From: Cognatiyoonia koreensis
GTDB lineage: Bacteria; Pseudomonadota; Alphaproteobacteria; Rhodobacterales; Rhodobacteraceae
Reading direction: 5' to 3'
DNA: 64,000 bases
Assembly (NCBI RefSeq): GCF_900109295.1
Contig: NZ_FOIZ01000001.1
Location: forward strand, 1,674,001 to 1,738,000
The position numbers and the translations under genes are program-made. Positions 1-9,294 of this stretch are shown here, piece by piece (within the stretch, counting starts at the first letter, position 1; every line of letters starts with the position of its first letter). The notes beneath the pieces were generated by a model. The model worked only from the letters and a program-made list of their open reading frames with translations, made no database searches and was not told where the DNA came from.

Positions 1-6
1 GACGCT

Positions 7-1017
7 TTATCCGTCGCTGACCCCTGCTTCGGCGAAGGTTGCCATGCCGGAATGGCACGCGACCGCAGCTTGCAGAATTCCAATCGCCAAAGCTGCACCG
101 GACCCCTCGCCAAGGCGCAGGCCGAAGTTCAGCAGTGGTTCCTTGCCCAGCTCTTTCAACAGACGCCTGTGCGCGCCTTCTGCGGAAAGATGCCCCGCGA
201 CCGTATGATCAAGCGCACCATCGCAGGCCTTGAACAGGACAGCGGCAGCGGATGTGCAGATGAAGCCATCCAAGATGACGGGGATGCGATGCGTTCGCGC
301 CGCAGCAATCGCACCGACGATCCCGGCAAGCTCGCGACCGCCGACGCAGCGCAAAGCTTCGAGTGGGTCAGACGTGTCATGCAGCATAAGCGCCTTGGCG
401 ACCGCCTCTGTCTTGCGGGCCAGGCCAGCGTCATCAACGCCAGTGCCACGCCCCGTCCAATCCGCCGCGTTGCCGCCAAGAAGGGCGCAGGCCAACGCAG
501 CAGCGGCTGTCGTGTTGCCGATACCCATTTCGCCGGCAACAAGCAGATCTGACTCAGGATCAACCGCGTTCCAGCCGGTTTGCAGAGCCGTGACAACCTC
601 TGCCTCGGTCATGGCGGGGGCGGTCGTGAAATCGGCGGTGGGCGTATCAAGCGCCATTGCGTAGACGGTCATCTTCGCGCCAAAGGTTTTGGACAGCTGA
701 TTGATCGCGGCACCGCCATGTTCGAAATTGGCAACCATCTGTGCTGTGACTTCTGCAGGAAATGCGGAAACGCCTTGCGCACAAACGCCGTGGTTGCCTG
801 CAAAAATGACGACCTGCGGATGTTCAAGGGTCGGCTTCGGATTGCCGCGCCAGCCCGCATACCATATCGCGAGATCCTCAAGGCGTCCAAGTGCCCCCGG
901 CGGTTTGGTCAGTTGGCCATTGCGCTGGTTCGCACCGGCGATTGCGTCGCTGTCTACCACCGTCTGCGCGGCAAGGATGGTGCGAAATGAATCAAGGGTA
1001 TCGAAAGCGGCCGTCAT
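7..1017 (-). CDS. cobT: Nicotinate-nucleotide--dimethylbenzimidazole phosphoribosyltransferase
   Basis: 336 aa, the usual CobT length. It transfers phosphoribose from nicotinate mononucleotide to 5,6-dimethylbenzimidazole, giving alpha-ribazole phosphate for the lower ligand of cobalamin; the enzyme is cytoplasmic. Visible family features are the N-terminal [12 protein letters not shown] segment, the [14 protein letters not shown] phosphate-binding stretch in the middle, and [15 protein letters not shown] near the C-terminus, whose Glu corresponds to the catalytic base of the family. The ATG is preceded by GAGGACA about 6 nt upstream. It diverges from cobS, so the two last steps of cobalamin assembly share one short intergenic region of about 75 bp. 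Confidence 0.96.
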   Translation of the reverse strand: MTAAFDTLDSFRTILAAQTVVDSDAIAGANQRNGQLTKPPGALGRLEDLAIWYAGWRGNPKPTLEHPQVVIFAGNHGVCAQGVSAFPAEVTAQMVANFEHGGAAINQLSKTFGAKMTVYAMALDTPTADFTTAPAMTEAEVVTALQTGWNAVDPESDLLVAGEMGIGNTTAAAALACALLGGNAADWTGRGTGVDDAGLARKTEAVAKALMLHDTSDPLEALRCVGGRELAGIVGAIAAARTHRIPVILDGFICTSAAAVLFKACDGALDHTVAGHLSAEGAHRRLLKELGKEPLLNFGLRLGEGSGAALAIGILQAAVACHSGMATFAEAGVSDG

Positions 1018-1091
1018 CTATGTCCTCGTTGCAGAAGTCCTTGCACCTGTCTAACGATGAAGTTTGGGAAGAAAAGGACAACAACGACCAC

Positions 1092-1877
1092 ATGGGACAA
1101 AAACCCGCAACGCCCGTTTGGGTCCACGATATCGCGACTGCCTTCGGTCTTCTGACCCGCGTTCCCGTCGCCTTGGATCCCGATGTCGCCATGGCGCGCA
1201 GTGCCGTGTCGGCCTGGGCCTATCCTGTCGTCGGCTTGATCCTTGGTGGTCTTGGCCTGCTTCTGTTCACGCTTTGCCAAGTTATCGGCTTGCCGCCACT
1301 GGTCGCGTTGATTTTCATGTTGGCTTTCAACGTTGTCGTGACCGGCGCCATGCACGAAGACGGGCTCGCCGATGCCGTTGATGGCCTTTGGGGTGGTTGG
1401 ACAATCGAGCGGCGTCTGGAAATCATGAAAGACAGTCGCATCGGCGTCTACGGTGTTTGCGCGTTACTCTTGGCATTCCTTATCAAGGTTGCGGCTTTGG
1501 CCGAACTTGCCCTGACCCCACTATTTGCGCTGGCGGTTGTTGGTGCAGCAGGATTGTCGCGCGCTGCAATGGTGACGCTGATGCATCATCTGCCCAACGC
1601 GCGCGGTCGCGGGCTAAGCAGAAGCGTCGGACACGTACCGGTCAAATCAATGTGGTTTGCCTTGGCGATTGCGATCAGTGCCACGCTTTTGTTCGGGTTG
1701 CTGGTCGGTCATCCCGCAGCAGCCATCCTTATGGTCATCAGCGTGACTATTGCCGCTGCACTATGTGGCATGATTGCCCGTCGCAAGATCAACGGGCAGA
1801 CCGGCGATATCCTTGGGGCCACACAACAGGTTTGCGAAATTGTCGCGTTGGTCGTCGCAAGCGCGTTTGCTTACTGA
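1092..1877 (+). CDS. cobS: Adenosylcobinamide-GDP ribazoletransferase
   Basis: 261 aa integral membrane protein that joins alpha-ribazole (phosphate) to adenosylcobinamide-GDP, the final step of cobalamin synthesis. The diagnostic motif HEDGLADAVDGLWGG lies near residue 80 and is followed by several hydrophobic membrane segments. The reading frame is open well upstream, but the ATG at 1092 gives a normal N-terminus (MGQKPATPVWVHDIATAFGL) typical of the family, so this start was chosen. The 3' end overlaps the end of the convergent FG-GAP lipoprotein gene by 7 bp. Confidence 0.94.
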   Translation: MGQKPATPVWVHDIATAFGLLTRVPVALDPDVAMARSAVSAWAYPVVGLILGGLGLLLFTLCQVIGLPPLVALIFMLAFNVVVTGAMHEDGLADAVDGLWGGWTIERRLEIMKDSRIGVYGVCALLLAFLIKVAALAELALTPLFALAVVGAAGLSRAAMVTLMHHLPNARGRGLSRSVGHVPVKSMWFALAIAISATLLFGLLVGHPAAAILMVISVTIAAALCGMIARRKINGQTGDILGATQQVCEIVALVVASAFAY

Positions 1878-2664
1878 CAAGCAATCGCGGCAACAAAGGC
1901 AGAGCGGCTGGTGTCCGTTCCAATCTGGCGCGTTTGAAAGCTGCCGTCATAAGTAACCGCGAGAAGTTGGGACCAGTCTGCGCTGGCCACGATCATTTCC
2001 GGTCCTTGCCCGCAGTCGCGCACGCCACCGGCGATGTCGCGCTCTCCGATGCGGTGGTTCGTGACACCTGGCAAAGCAGCCTCTTCAAGCAACTGATCGC
2101 CTTGAATGCTGACGATGCGGAGCGTTTTTGCAAGATGCGGGCGATCCACATACGCGATCTCTATCGTGCCGTCGCCGTCCAGATCGGCTGCACCAATCGG
2201 TGCCAGCCATCTGTTCGCCGTTCCAATATAAGGGGTCGCCGCAACTACGCTCATCATGTCTGGAAAGCCATTTTCCATCGGATCGTTCGGTTCAGCATAT
2301 ACGATCAGCTGCGCACCTTTTGACACACTGCTGCGCACTGCGATCACTTCGGCAACCCCGTCACCGTCCATGTCGGCAAGACGTGGAGCCGTATCCTCGT
2401 ACACGTGGTCTTCGCCAGCCCATGCAAAGAAGACTCCACAGGTGTTCCATGTGCGGCTGGAGCGCAGCCGGATGCGCGTTCCCTCGATCGCATCGCCAAG
2501 AACGCCGTGCTGATATGCATCGCTTGGATCGGCATACCACACCAGCGCCTCGGTCCCGTCGGCGTTGTAGGTCGCGCCAAGAAGCGGATCAGGTTCAGGG
2601 AAGATCGCGCAGGCAGAAATCGGGCCAGCCATCGCAGTAAGCGAAATGGCCAGCGCGATCCGCA

Positions 2665-2665
<1 letters not shown>
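1871..2665 (-). CDS. FG-GAP/VCBS-repeat lipoprotein
   Basis: 264 aa. The N-terminus is a lipoprotein signal with lipobox I-S-A-C, Cys at residue 19, so the mature protein is probably membrane anchored. The body contains two clear DxDGDG calcium-binding type loops (ADMDGDGVAEVIAV and ADLDGDGTIEIAYV), as found in FG-GAP/VCBS beta-propeller repeats. No catalytic motif is visible. It lies directly downstream of the ferredoxin gene on the same strand (ferredoxin stop and this start touch at 2665), so the two are probably co-transcribed, though no functional link is obvious. Substrate and role unknown. Confidence 0.82.
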
Positions 2666-3150
<485 letters not shown>

Positions 3151-3170
3151 CTATGGTGGCCGAGCAGACC

Positions 3171-3698
3171 ATGACCGCAAAATATATCAGTGTTCTGGGC
3201 GTGATTGCCCTGACGGCCTGTGGCCCGCAGCCCGGCGTCGAGCAGCCCACACAAAGCAGCGCAGACGAGGTTATCACGCTTGGTGCGATTGAAACCTCGA
3301 CCTCTGGCGCGTGCTTTGCAAAGACCGCAGGACCAACCGAAACAGTCGTGATCGAGGAATTGCTTGAAGTTGCGCCGGCGGTCAAAGATCGCAACGGCGT
3401 CGTGGTGTCACCTGCCGTCTTCCGCAATGTGTCGCGACCCGCGACCAATACCGTGGGTGACGGTGAACGGTTTGAAACCGTCTGCCCCCCTGCATTGACC
3501 CCTGCCTTTGTCGCAACGCTGCAAAGAGCAATGATCACGCGACGCGCCTACAGCGGCGCGGTAAATGGACAGTATGACACTGCTACGGGCCTTGCCGTGC
3601 AGCGGTTCCAGCGGGAACAAGGCATCGACAGCCCCTATCTTGCCGTCAGCACAGCGCGACAGCTTGGCGTGCTTGCCGTGGAGCGCGACAGCCTCTAG
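3171..3698 (+). CDS. Peptidoglycan-binding domain lipoprotein
   Basis: 175 aa. The lipoprotein signal peptide (TAKYISVLGVIALTAC) has lipobox L-T-A-C. The C-terminal about 60 residues resemble a PG_binding_1 domain: a helix, the segment YSGAVNGQYDTATGLAVQRFQ, and a closing helix. It is therefore probably an envelope protein attached to the membrane and contacting peptidoglycan. An in-frame ATG at 3153 would add an acidic six-residue extension before the signal, so 3171 is preferred; neither has a strong ribosome-binding site. A strong intrinsic terminator follows immediately. Precise role unknown. Confidence 0.8.
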   Translation: MTAKYISVLGVIALTACGPQPGVEQPTQSSADEVITLGAIETSTSGACFAKTAGPTETVVIEELLEVAPAVKDRNGVVVSPAVFRNVSRPATNTVGDGERFETVCPPALTPAFVATLQRAMITRRAYSGAVNGQYDTATGLAVQRFQREQGIDSPYLAVSTARQLGVLAVERDSL

Positions 3699-3707
3699 TC
3701 CCAAGGG

Positions 3708-3742
3708 AAAAGGCGCGTCCCGAAGGTCGCGCCTTTTGTTTG
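3708..3742 (+). terminator. Rho-independent terminator of the PG-binding lipoprotein gene
   Basis: A perfect 10-bp stem (AAAAGGCGCG at 3708-3717 with CGCGCCTTTT at 3728-3737) with a 10-nt loop, followed by GTTTGT. It begins 10 nt after the stop codon of the lipoprotein gene. The A-rich 5' arm could also let it act for the convergent protease gene. Confidence 0.85.
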
Positions 3743-3757
3743 TGTTGTGAGGTGGGC

Positions 3758-5239
3758 TTATTCTTCGAGAACAAGCGCCACGAAGCGCGGGTCTCCGCCA
3801 CGGCGCACCAGCAACAAGAGCGACTTGCGACCAGCGTCCCGTGCTTCCTCGATGCGGGCCTCGAAATCCTCGACAGAGGTAATCTTCTGCTGGCCGGCTT
3901 CGGTGATCAGATCACCTTCGAGAAGGCCTTTGGATGCCGCTTCGGAGTCCGGATCAATTGACGTGATGACCAGACCTTCATCAGCGGAAAGCCCGTACTG
4001 CTCGGTCAGCTCTTCCGTTATCGGTGACAACGTCAGGCCAAGGATTTCCGCTTCTTCAGGGGACTCCGTTGACTCATCGGATGCCGGAAAGGCAACCGCT
4101 TCGGATGTTTCACGGCGACCCAGAACCACGGTCAGCGCTTCCGTTTCACCGTCACGTAGAACGATGACGGGGACTTCTTTACCGACCGGCGAATTGCCGA
4201 CGATGCGCACCAGTTCGCGGGTGTCTTCGATTTCAATCTCGTCAAAGGTCGTGATCACGTCACCGGCAAGCATGCCCGCATCAAGCGCTGGACCTGCTGG
4301 GACATCAGTGACCAATGCGCCACGTGCGGATTCCAGTCCTTCAATGGCATCGACCATATCAGGCGTCACATCCTGAATACGAACACCAAGCCAGCCCCGG
4401 CGGGTTTCACCGAACTCGATCAGCTGGTCGACAACGTTTGTCACAACGGCAGAGGACATCGCGAAGCCGATGCCGATGGAACCACCGTTCGGAGACAGGA
4501 TTGCCGTGTTCACGCCAATGACTTCACCATCCATATTGAACAGCGGGCCGCCGGAGTTACCGCGGTTGATCGCGGCATCCGTCTGGATGTAGTCGTCATA
4601 AGTGCCTTGCAGCGACCGGTTGCGGGCCGAGACGATGCCTGCGGATACAGAAAAGCCCTGCCCCAGCGGGTTGCCCATGGCCATGACCCAGTCACCAACG
4701 CGGGCACCTTCGGAATTGCTGTCTCCGAACTCCACATATGGCAGGTCTTCCAGATCAACCTTCAGCACGGCGATATCGGTGTTGGGATCGGTTCCGACCA
4801 ATTCGGCAGGCACAGCTTCTTCGCCACCCGGAAAGAATTCGATCAGGATTTCGTCAGCACCCTCGATCACGTGATTGTTGGTGACGATATAGCCGTCAGC
4901 GGAAATGACGAAACCGGAGCCAAGCGCGGATGAGCGGCGCTGGCGATCACCGTCACCGCGATCAAGGTCGTTGAAGAAATCCTCGAACGGAGATCCTTCG
5001 GGGACAATGCCTTGCGGGCCGGTGCGACCTGCAACAGTAGTCGAGGTCGTGATATTGACCACGGCCGGGCTAATCTGCTCGGCCAGATCGGCGAATGTTT
5101 CGGGGCGCTGTTGCGCGTAACCCGGCATGGCTTGGGCGAACAGAAGTGCAAGTGCCAGCGTGAGGGCAGCCAGCAGGCTTGCAAGTGGCCCGGTGCTGTC
5201 AGCGGGTCGTGATTGAAGTGCGATTGCCTGGGATTTCAC
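3758..5239 (-). CDS. Do/DegP-type periplasmic serine endoprotease
   Basis: 493 aa HtrA family protease/chaperone acting on misfolded envelope proteins. Residues 20-42 form a signal peptide ending PGYAQQ. The trypsin-like domain shows the triad His123 (TNNHVIEG), Asp155 (NTDIAVLKV) and Ser229 (GNSGGPLF). Two PDZ domains follow (about 283-360 and 400-480). The start is GTG at 5239 with AAGGAG about 8 nt upstream. It is the last gene of the hflK-hflC-DUF2065-protease run, so membrane and periplasmic proteolysis are grouped. DegP and DegQ/MucD types cannot be separated by eye, hence no symbol. Confidence 0.95.
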   Translation of the reverse strand: MKSQAIALQSRPADSTGPLASLLAALTLALALLFAQAMPGYAQQRPETFADLAEQISPAVVNITTSTTVAGRTGPQGIVPEGSPFEDFFNDLDRGDGDRQRRSSALGSGFVISADGYIVTNNHVIEGADEILIEFFPGGEEAVPAELVGTDPNTDIAVLKVDLEDLPYVEFGDSNSEGARVGDWVMAMGNPLGQGFSVSAGIVSARNRSLQGTYDDYIQTDAAINRGNSGGPLFNMDGEVIGVNTAILSPNGGSIGIGFAMSSAVVTNVVDQLIEFGETRRGWLGVRIQDVTPDMVDAIEGLESARGALVTDVPAGPALDAGMLAGDVITTFDEIEIEDTRELVRIVGNSPVGKEVPVIVLRDGETEALTVVLGRRETSEAVAFPASDESTESPEEAEILGLTLSPITEELTEQYGLSADEGLVITSIDPDSEAASKGLLEGDLITEAGQQKITSVEDFEARIEEARDAGRKSLLLLVRRGGDPRFVALVLEE

Positions 5240-5374
5240 GGCAAGCTCCTTTGGATTTCAGTGATTTCCTGAAAGTGAATGTAGGACGACAAAGACGCAA
5301 CTCAAACCTCGTTCAAGCCCGCGTGAATGATATGTGCATTCTTCGTGACATGACGCAGGGGTATTTAACCTGAT

Positions 5375-5581
5375 TTATATGCCCGGGAGGACTGTCGCCG
5401 CAATCCAAACCAGCGCCACACCGCTGGCCAAGGCGACGACTCCGACGATCCGACGTTGTTCAAGGCTCAGGTTGCGAAGTGCTGCAAGCAGATCTTCGAC
5501 AAGCGAAGGGGCCAGTGCGTACACCAGCCCCTCGACGATCAAGACCAACCCGAGGGCCAGAATGATGTAACCTATGATCAT
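5375..5581 (-). CDS. DUF2065 (YjeT-like) small membrane protein
   Basis: 68 aa with two hydrophobic segments (residues 2-26 and 45-66) separated by a short charged loop containing SLEQRRIVG, the pattern of DUF2065. Members commonly sit beside hflC. Its ATG overlaps the hflC stop codon by 4 bp (ATGA), which points to translational coupling. Biochemical role unknown; a small accessory of the HflKC complex is an inference from position only. Confidence 0.88.
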   Translation of the reverse strand: MIIGYIILALGLVLIVEGLVYALAPSLVEDLLAALRNLSLEQRRIVGVVALASGVALVWIAATVLPGI

Positions 5582-6459
5582 TCAGATGCAGCGAGTCCCT
5601 GATCAGATTTCAGATAATTGAAGAATTCACTATCTGGTGAAAGGACCATCGTGGAGTTTCCGGGGGTCAATGATTTGCCGTAAGCTTCCATCGACCGGTA
5701 GAATTCAAAGAATTCCGGGTCCGCACCGAAGGAATCTGCAAAAATCCGGTTTCGTTCCGCATCTGCCTCACCACGAATGATCAGCGACTGACGATTCGCA
5801 TCAGATTCAAGTTCGACCACGGTCCTGTCAGCGGCAGCCTGAATGGCCTGCTGGGCCTCACGACCACGCGCGCGCAAATCTGCGGCTTCCTCGTCCCGTT
5901 CAGCGATCATACGGGCAAATGTTGCCGTTTGGTTTTCCTGCGGCAGGTCGGTGCGCTTCAGACGGACGTCGATGATGGTCAGACCAAGGTTTTCGGCCCG
6001 CGCATCCGCACGATCACGAATACGGTTCATCAGCGTCACACGATCGACCGACAGGATGTCGTTTGACGTCACCGAACCCAGCACCTCACGGATACTGTCG
6101 TCCAGAACCAGATCAAGCGAGCGTTCAGCGTTCTGCTGACCGCCGGCACCGACGGCCTGACGGAACTTGGTGACATTTTCGATGCGATAACGCGCGAAAG
6201 CATCAACGATCAGGATGCGCTGGTCTTCCGGCGTAACCCGGATCGGATCGGGGTCACGGGACAAGATCAGGTCGGAATACCGCACGACTTCGTCGATAAA
6301 CGGTGCCTTGAAGGCAAGGCCCGGCTCTTCCTGCACCTGAACGACACGACCAAAGCGCAATACCAGCGCCTTTTCACGTTCGTCCACGATGAACAGGGAT
6401 GACAAGCCCACGAAGATCAGAATTGCCAGAAGTGGCAGAAGTAGAAGTGAGCGGTTCAT
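5578..6459 (-). CDS. hflC: FtsH protease modulator HflC
   Basis: 293 aa SPFH/band-7 protein with one N-terminal membrane anchor (residues 4-26), a band-7 domain (about 25-200) and an alanine/glutamate-rich coiled coil with ARGREAQQAIQAAADR. With HflK it forms a large periplasm-facing cage around FtsH that tunes turnover of membrane substrates. Start overlaps the hflK stop by one base (TGATG) and the stop overlaps the DUF2065 start by four, a tightly coupled operon. Length is normal for alphaproteobacterial HflC. Confidence 0.96.
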   Translation of the reverse strand: MNRSLLLLPLLAILIFVGLSSLFIVDEREKALVLRFGRVVQVQEEPGLAFKAPFIDEVVRYSDLILSRDPDPIRVTPEDQRILIVDAFARYRIENVTKFRQAVGAGGQQNAERSLDLVLDDSIREVLGSVTSNDILSVDRVTLMNRIRDRADARAENLGLTIIDVRLKRTDLPQENQTATFARMIAERDEEAADLRARGREAQQAIQAAADRTVVELESDANRQSLIIRGEADAERNRIFADSFGADPEFFEFYRSMEAYGKSLTPGNSTMVLSPDSEFFNYLKSDQGLAASE

Positions 6460-7652
6460 CAGTTCGACCCTCCGGAGCGGCGTAGTTCGTTAAGCGGGAG
6501 GTATGGCACGACGCTCTGGCTTCCCTCGCCGCCTGTTTCATCAAGCAGGATCAGATCGACGCCGCCCAGGACACGTTCCATCGTCTCAAGGTAAATCCGC
6601 TTGCGCGTTACCTCAGGGGCCAGTTCATACTGTTCAAGTACGGCCGAGAAACGCGAGGCTTCACCCAATGCATTGTTGACCACCTCAGCGCGATATCCTT
6701 CGGCTTCTTCAAGAATGGCCGCAGCTTCACCGCGGGCTTCGGCAACGACCCGGTTGGCATATGCGTCAGCGACGTTTTGTAAACGGACGCGTTCCTGTTG
6801 GGCGTTCTGTACTTCACGGAACGCATCAAAGGGAGAGCGGCGCATGGTGACCATATCGCCACTGTCATTCATGGCAGTGACTTCTACCTGAATGTCAGGC
6901 GCTTCCGCCTTGTTGAAGTTCACGCGGACGATGTTCACGCCGCTATCGTATTCATCAAGTGTCGATTGGATGAGCGATTGCAGCCGTTCAGCGATCGCAC
7001 CACGGTTGGTGTTCAGAATTGGCGTCAGCTCTGATTGGGCGATAATTTCGCGCATGGCAGATTCAGACACGGCACGGATCGTGCGTTCCGGATCGGCCAG
7101 CGTGAACCGGTACCGCGCGGGATCGATAATGTTCCACACGACCTGAAAGTCGATATCCACGATGTTTTCATCGCCCGTCAGCATCAGACCGGCGTCCTGC
7201 CCGGTGGTGGACGTACCGATGTCGATCCGTTGTTCCTGCGTGACCGGAACTTTTTCGTAGGTCACGACGGGCCAAGGCGCAAAGTTAAGGCCAGGTTCCC
7301 CAACTTCGGAAAACTCACCGAAGAACAGCTCTACCGAGCGTTCTTCCGGGTTCACGCGGTAGAACGAGTTCCACGCCCAGAATAACAAGAGCAATATAAG
7401 ACCACCGAAGACGACCATCTTCGTCGGGAATGGCGGTTCGCTTCCTGCACCAGCGCCGCCGCCTTTGCCGCCGCCCATCAGGACGCGCAACTGTTCGCGA
7501 CCCTTGTTTACAAGATCGTCGATCTCGGGGATCTGAGGTCCGTCGTTACCGCCGCCGGGACGACCCGGCGGGCGCCGCCGATCATCATCATCGCCACGAT
7601 TTCCGCCGTTGTTTCCGCCGCCCCCCCAGGGGCCACCGTTATTACCTGCCAT
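6459..7652 (-). CDS. hflK: FtsH protease modulator HflK
   Basis: 397 aa. The first about 75 residues are a Gly/Asn/Asp/Pro-rich low-complexity tail in the cytoplasm, followed by a single membrane span (FPTKMVVFGGLILLLLFWAW), the SPFH/band-7 domain and a coiled coil rich in AEARGEAAAI. It pairs with HflC. The ATG at 7652 is followed by MAGNNGGPWGGGGNNGG, as usual for the family in this order. It lies about 75 bp downstream of the glutathione reductase stop, so it may have its own promoter or be read through. Confidence 0.96.
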   Translation of the reverse strand: MAGNNGGPWGGGGNNGGNRGDDDDRRRPPGRPGGGNDGPQIPEIDDLVNKGREQLRVLMGGGKGGGAGAGSEPPFPTKMVVFGGLILLLLFWAWNSFYRVNPEERSVELFFGEFSEVGEPGLNFAPWPVVTYEKVPVTQEQRIDIGTSTTGQDAGLMLTGDENIVDIDFQVVWNIIDPARYRFTLADPERTIRAVSESAMREIIAQSELTPILNTNRGAIAERLQSLIQSTLDEYDSGVNIVRVNFNKAEAPDIQVEVTAMNDSGDMVTMRRSPFDAFREVQNAQQERVRLQNVADAYANRVVAEARGEAAAILEEAEGYRAEVVNNALGEASRFSAVLEQYELAPEVTRKRIYLETMERVLGGVDLILLDETGGEGSQSVVPYLPLNELRRSGGSN

Positions 7653-7726
7653 CTGTCAGTCAATTCCTTACTGAATTGCCCCGGACGGGGCCGTCATGAT
7701 TCAAAATGTGCCCTGAAGCCGCTTTT

Positions 7727-9193
7727 TCAAGCGGTTCGCATGGGTTCTTTCATCGTCACAAGTTCTTCTGCCATTGTGGGGTGAACTGCAACCACTGCGT
7801 CAAAGTCTTCTTTAGTTGCACCCATCTTGACTGCGATGCCAGCGAGCTGAATCATTTCTCCCGCGTGCTCTGCGACGATATGACAGCCAAGCACCTTGCG
7901 GGTGTCCTGGCAAACGATGAGTTTCATCAGTACGCGATCACTGCGACCGGCAAACGCCTGCTGCATCGGCTTGAAGCTGGTACAATAGACCTCTATCGGG
8001 CCTTCGTCGCGGGCTTGCTCCTCTGTTTTTCCGATTGTGCCAAGTTCGGGCTGCGTGAACACGGCAGACGGGATCAGGTCGTGATCAATCGGTGTCGGGT
8101 TGCCCTTGAACACGGTTTCCACGAATGCCATCGCTTCGCGGATCGCGACCGGAGTAAGCTGCACACGGTTTGTGACGTCTCCGATGGCATAGATCGATGG
8201 CACCTTGCTCTGGCTGTATTCATCGACGACAACCTCGCCACCCCGCCCCAGTTCGACGCCTGCTTCCTCCAGTCCCATGTTGCCGGTGTTTGGTGCCCGA
8301 CCTGTGGCGAACAGCACGTGGTCGAAGACTCGCTCTGTTCCGTTGGTGGCCTTGACCCAGATCGGGCCTTTGGCCTTTTCGCGGGTGTCACTTTTCGGGT
8401 TTTCAGAGATGTCTTTGGCATGTTGCGCACTTGCGCCCATCGTCGCATCCGATCCTGTCGGAGTCGGGTCGTCGTTGCGCTCATCTGCGGGGGCCATTTC
8501 GACGATATCTGTTCCAAGGTGCACATCGATGCCATGCGCGTTCATCGACTCTGCCAGAAGTCCGCGCGCTTCGTCGTCAAAGCCGCGCAGGATCTGGGCC
8601 CCGCGATAGTATTGCGTCACTTCCACGCCAAGCCCGTTGAGAATGCACGCAAATTCACACGCGATGTAACCGCCGCCGATGATCAGAATTGATTTTGGCT
8701 TTTCCTCCATCAGGAAGATGTCGTTGGACACGATCCCCAAATCAGCGTTTGGCAGATCGGGTCGCACCGGATGACCACCGGTTGCAACCAATACGTGCTT
8801 GGCAGTGACCGTCTTGTCGCCGACCTGCACGGTATGCGCATCTTTCAGCGTCGCGCGGGCATCGAAAATCTCGACATCGGAACTGTTCAGAAGTTTGCGA
8901 TAGACCCCTTCGAGCCGGTCAAGTTCATCATGCAGTTTCGATCGGAATGCGGGCCAGTCAAAATTACCGATGCTGGCATCCCAACCAAATGCCTGCGCAT
9001 CTTCGACCGCTGCGGGATAGCCGCTGGCAAAAACCATCAGCTTCTTGGGCACGCAGCCCCGGATCACGCAGGTGCCGCCCATGCGGTATTCTTCGGCAAG
9101 TGCGACCTTTGCCCCACCCGAGGATGCGACTCGCGCCGCTCTTACTCCGCCGGAACCGCCACCGATGACAAAAAGGTCGTAGTCAAAAGCCAT
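7727..9193 (-). CDS. gor: Glutathione-disulfide reductase
   Basis: 488 aa FAD/NADPH disulfide reductase that keeps glutathione reduced in the cytoplasm. The FAD fold is GGGSGGVRAARVA (residues 11-23), the redox pair is Cys42/Cys47 in GGTCVIRGCVPKKL, the NADPH fold is IIGGGYIACEFA, and the C-terminal dimer interface contains VVAVHPTMAEEL, which supplies the active-site His. Odd feature: roughly residues 236-275 (8369-8488) form a polar, repeat-free insertion rich in Asp, Thr, Ser and Lys where the family normally has a short turn, making the protein about 35 residues longer than most. All catalytic motifs are intact. Confidence 0.94.
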   Translation of the reverse strand: MAFDYDLFVIGGGSGGVRAARVASSGGAKVALAEEYRMGGTCVIRGCVPKKLMVFASGYPAAVEDAQAFGWDASIGNFDWPAFRSKLHDELDRLEGVYRKLLNSSDVEIFDARATLKDAHTVQVGDKTVTAKHVLVATGGHPVRPDLPNADLGIVSNDIFLMEEKPKSILIIGGGYIACEFACILNGLGVEVTQYYRGAQILRGFDDEARGLLAESMNAHGIDVHLGTDIVEMAPADERNDDPTPTGSDATMGASAQHAKDISENPKSDTREKAKGPIWVKATNGTERVFDHVLFATGRAPNTGNMGLEEAGVELGRGGEVVVDEYSQSKVPSIYAIGDVTNRVQLTPVAIREAMAFVETVFKGNPTPIDHDLIPSAVFTQPELGTIGKTEEQARDEGPIEVYCTSFKPMQQAFAGRSDRVLMKLIVCQDTRKVLGCHIVAEHAGEMIQLAGIAVKMGATKEDFDAVVAVHPTMAEELVTMKEPMRTA

Positions 9194-9294
9194 GTCGCGA
9201 TTCCAGTCCTGTCGGTGTTCTGTCGGGGCAACTTAGTCACCACGCCACAGAACAACAACGGCATGTCACGAAATCTTTGAACGCACTGCGACTG

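Noticed and set aside
5260..5374. CTTGAAC element upstream of the Do-type protease as a possible heat-shock sigma promoter
   Set aside because: A matching -10 element at the right spacing is not present, so an RpoH promoter cannot be claimed.
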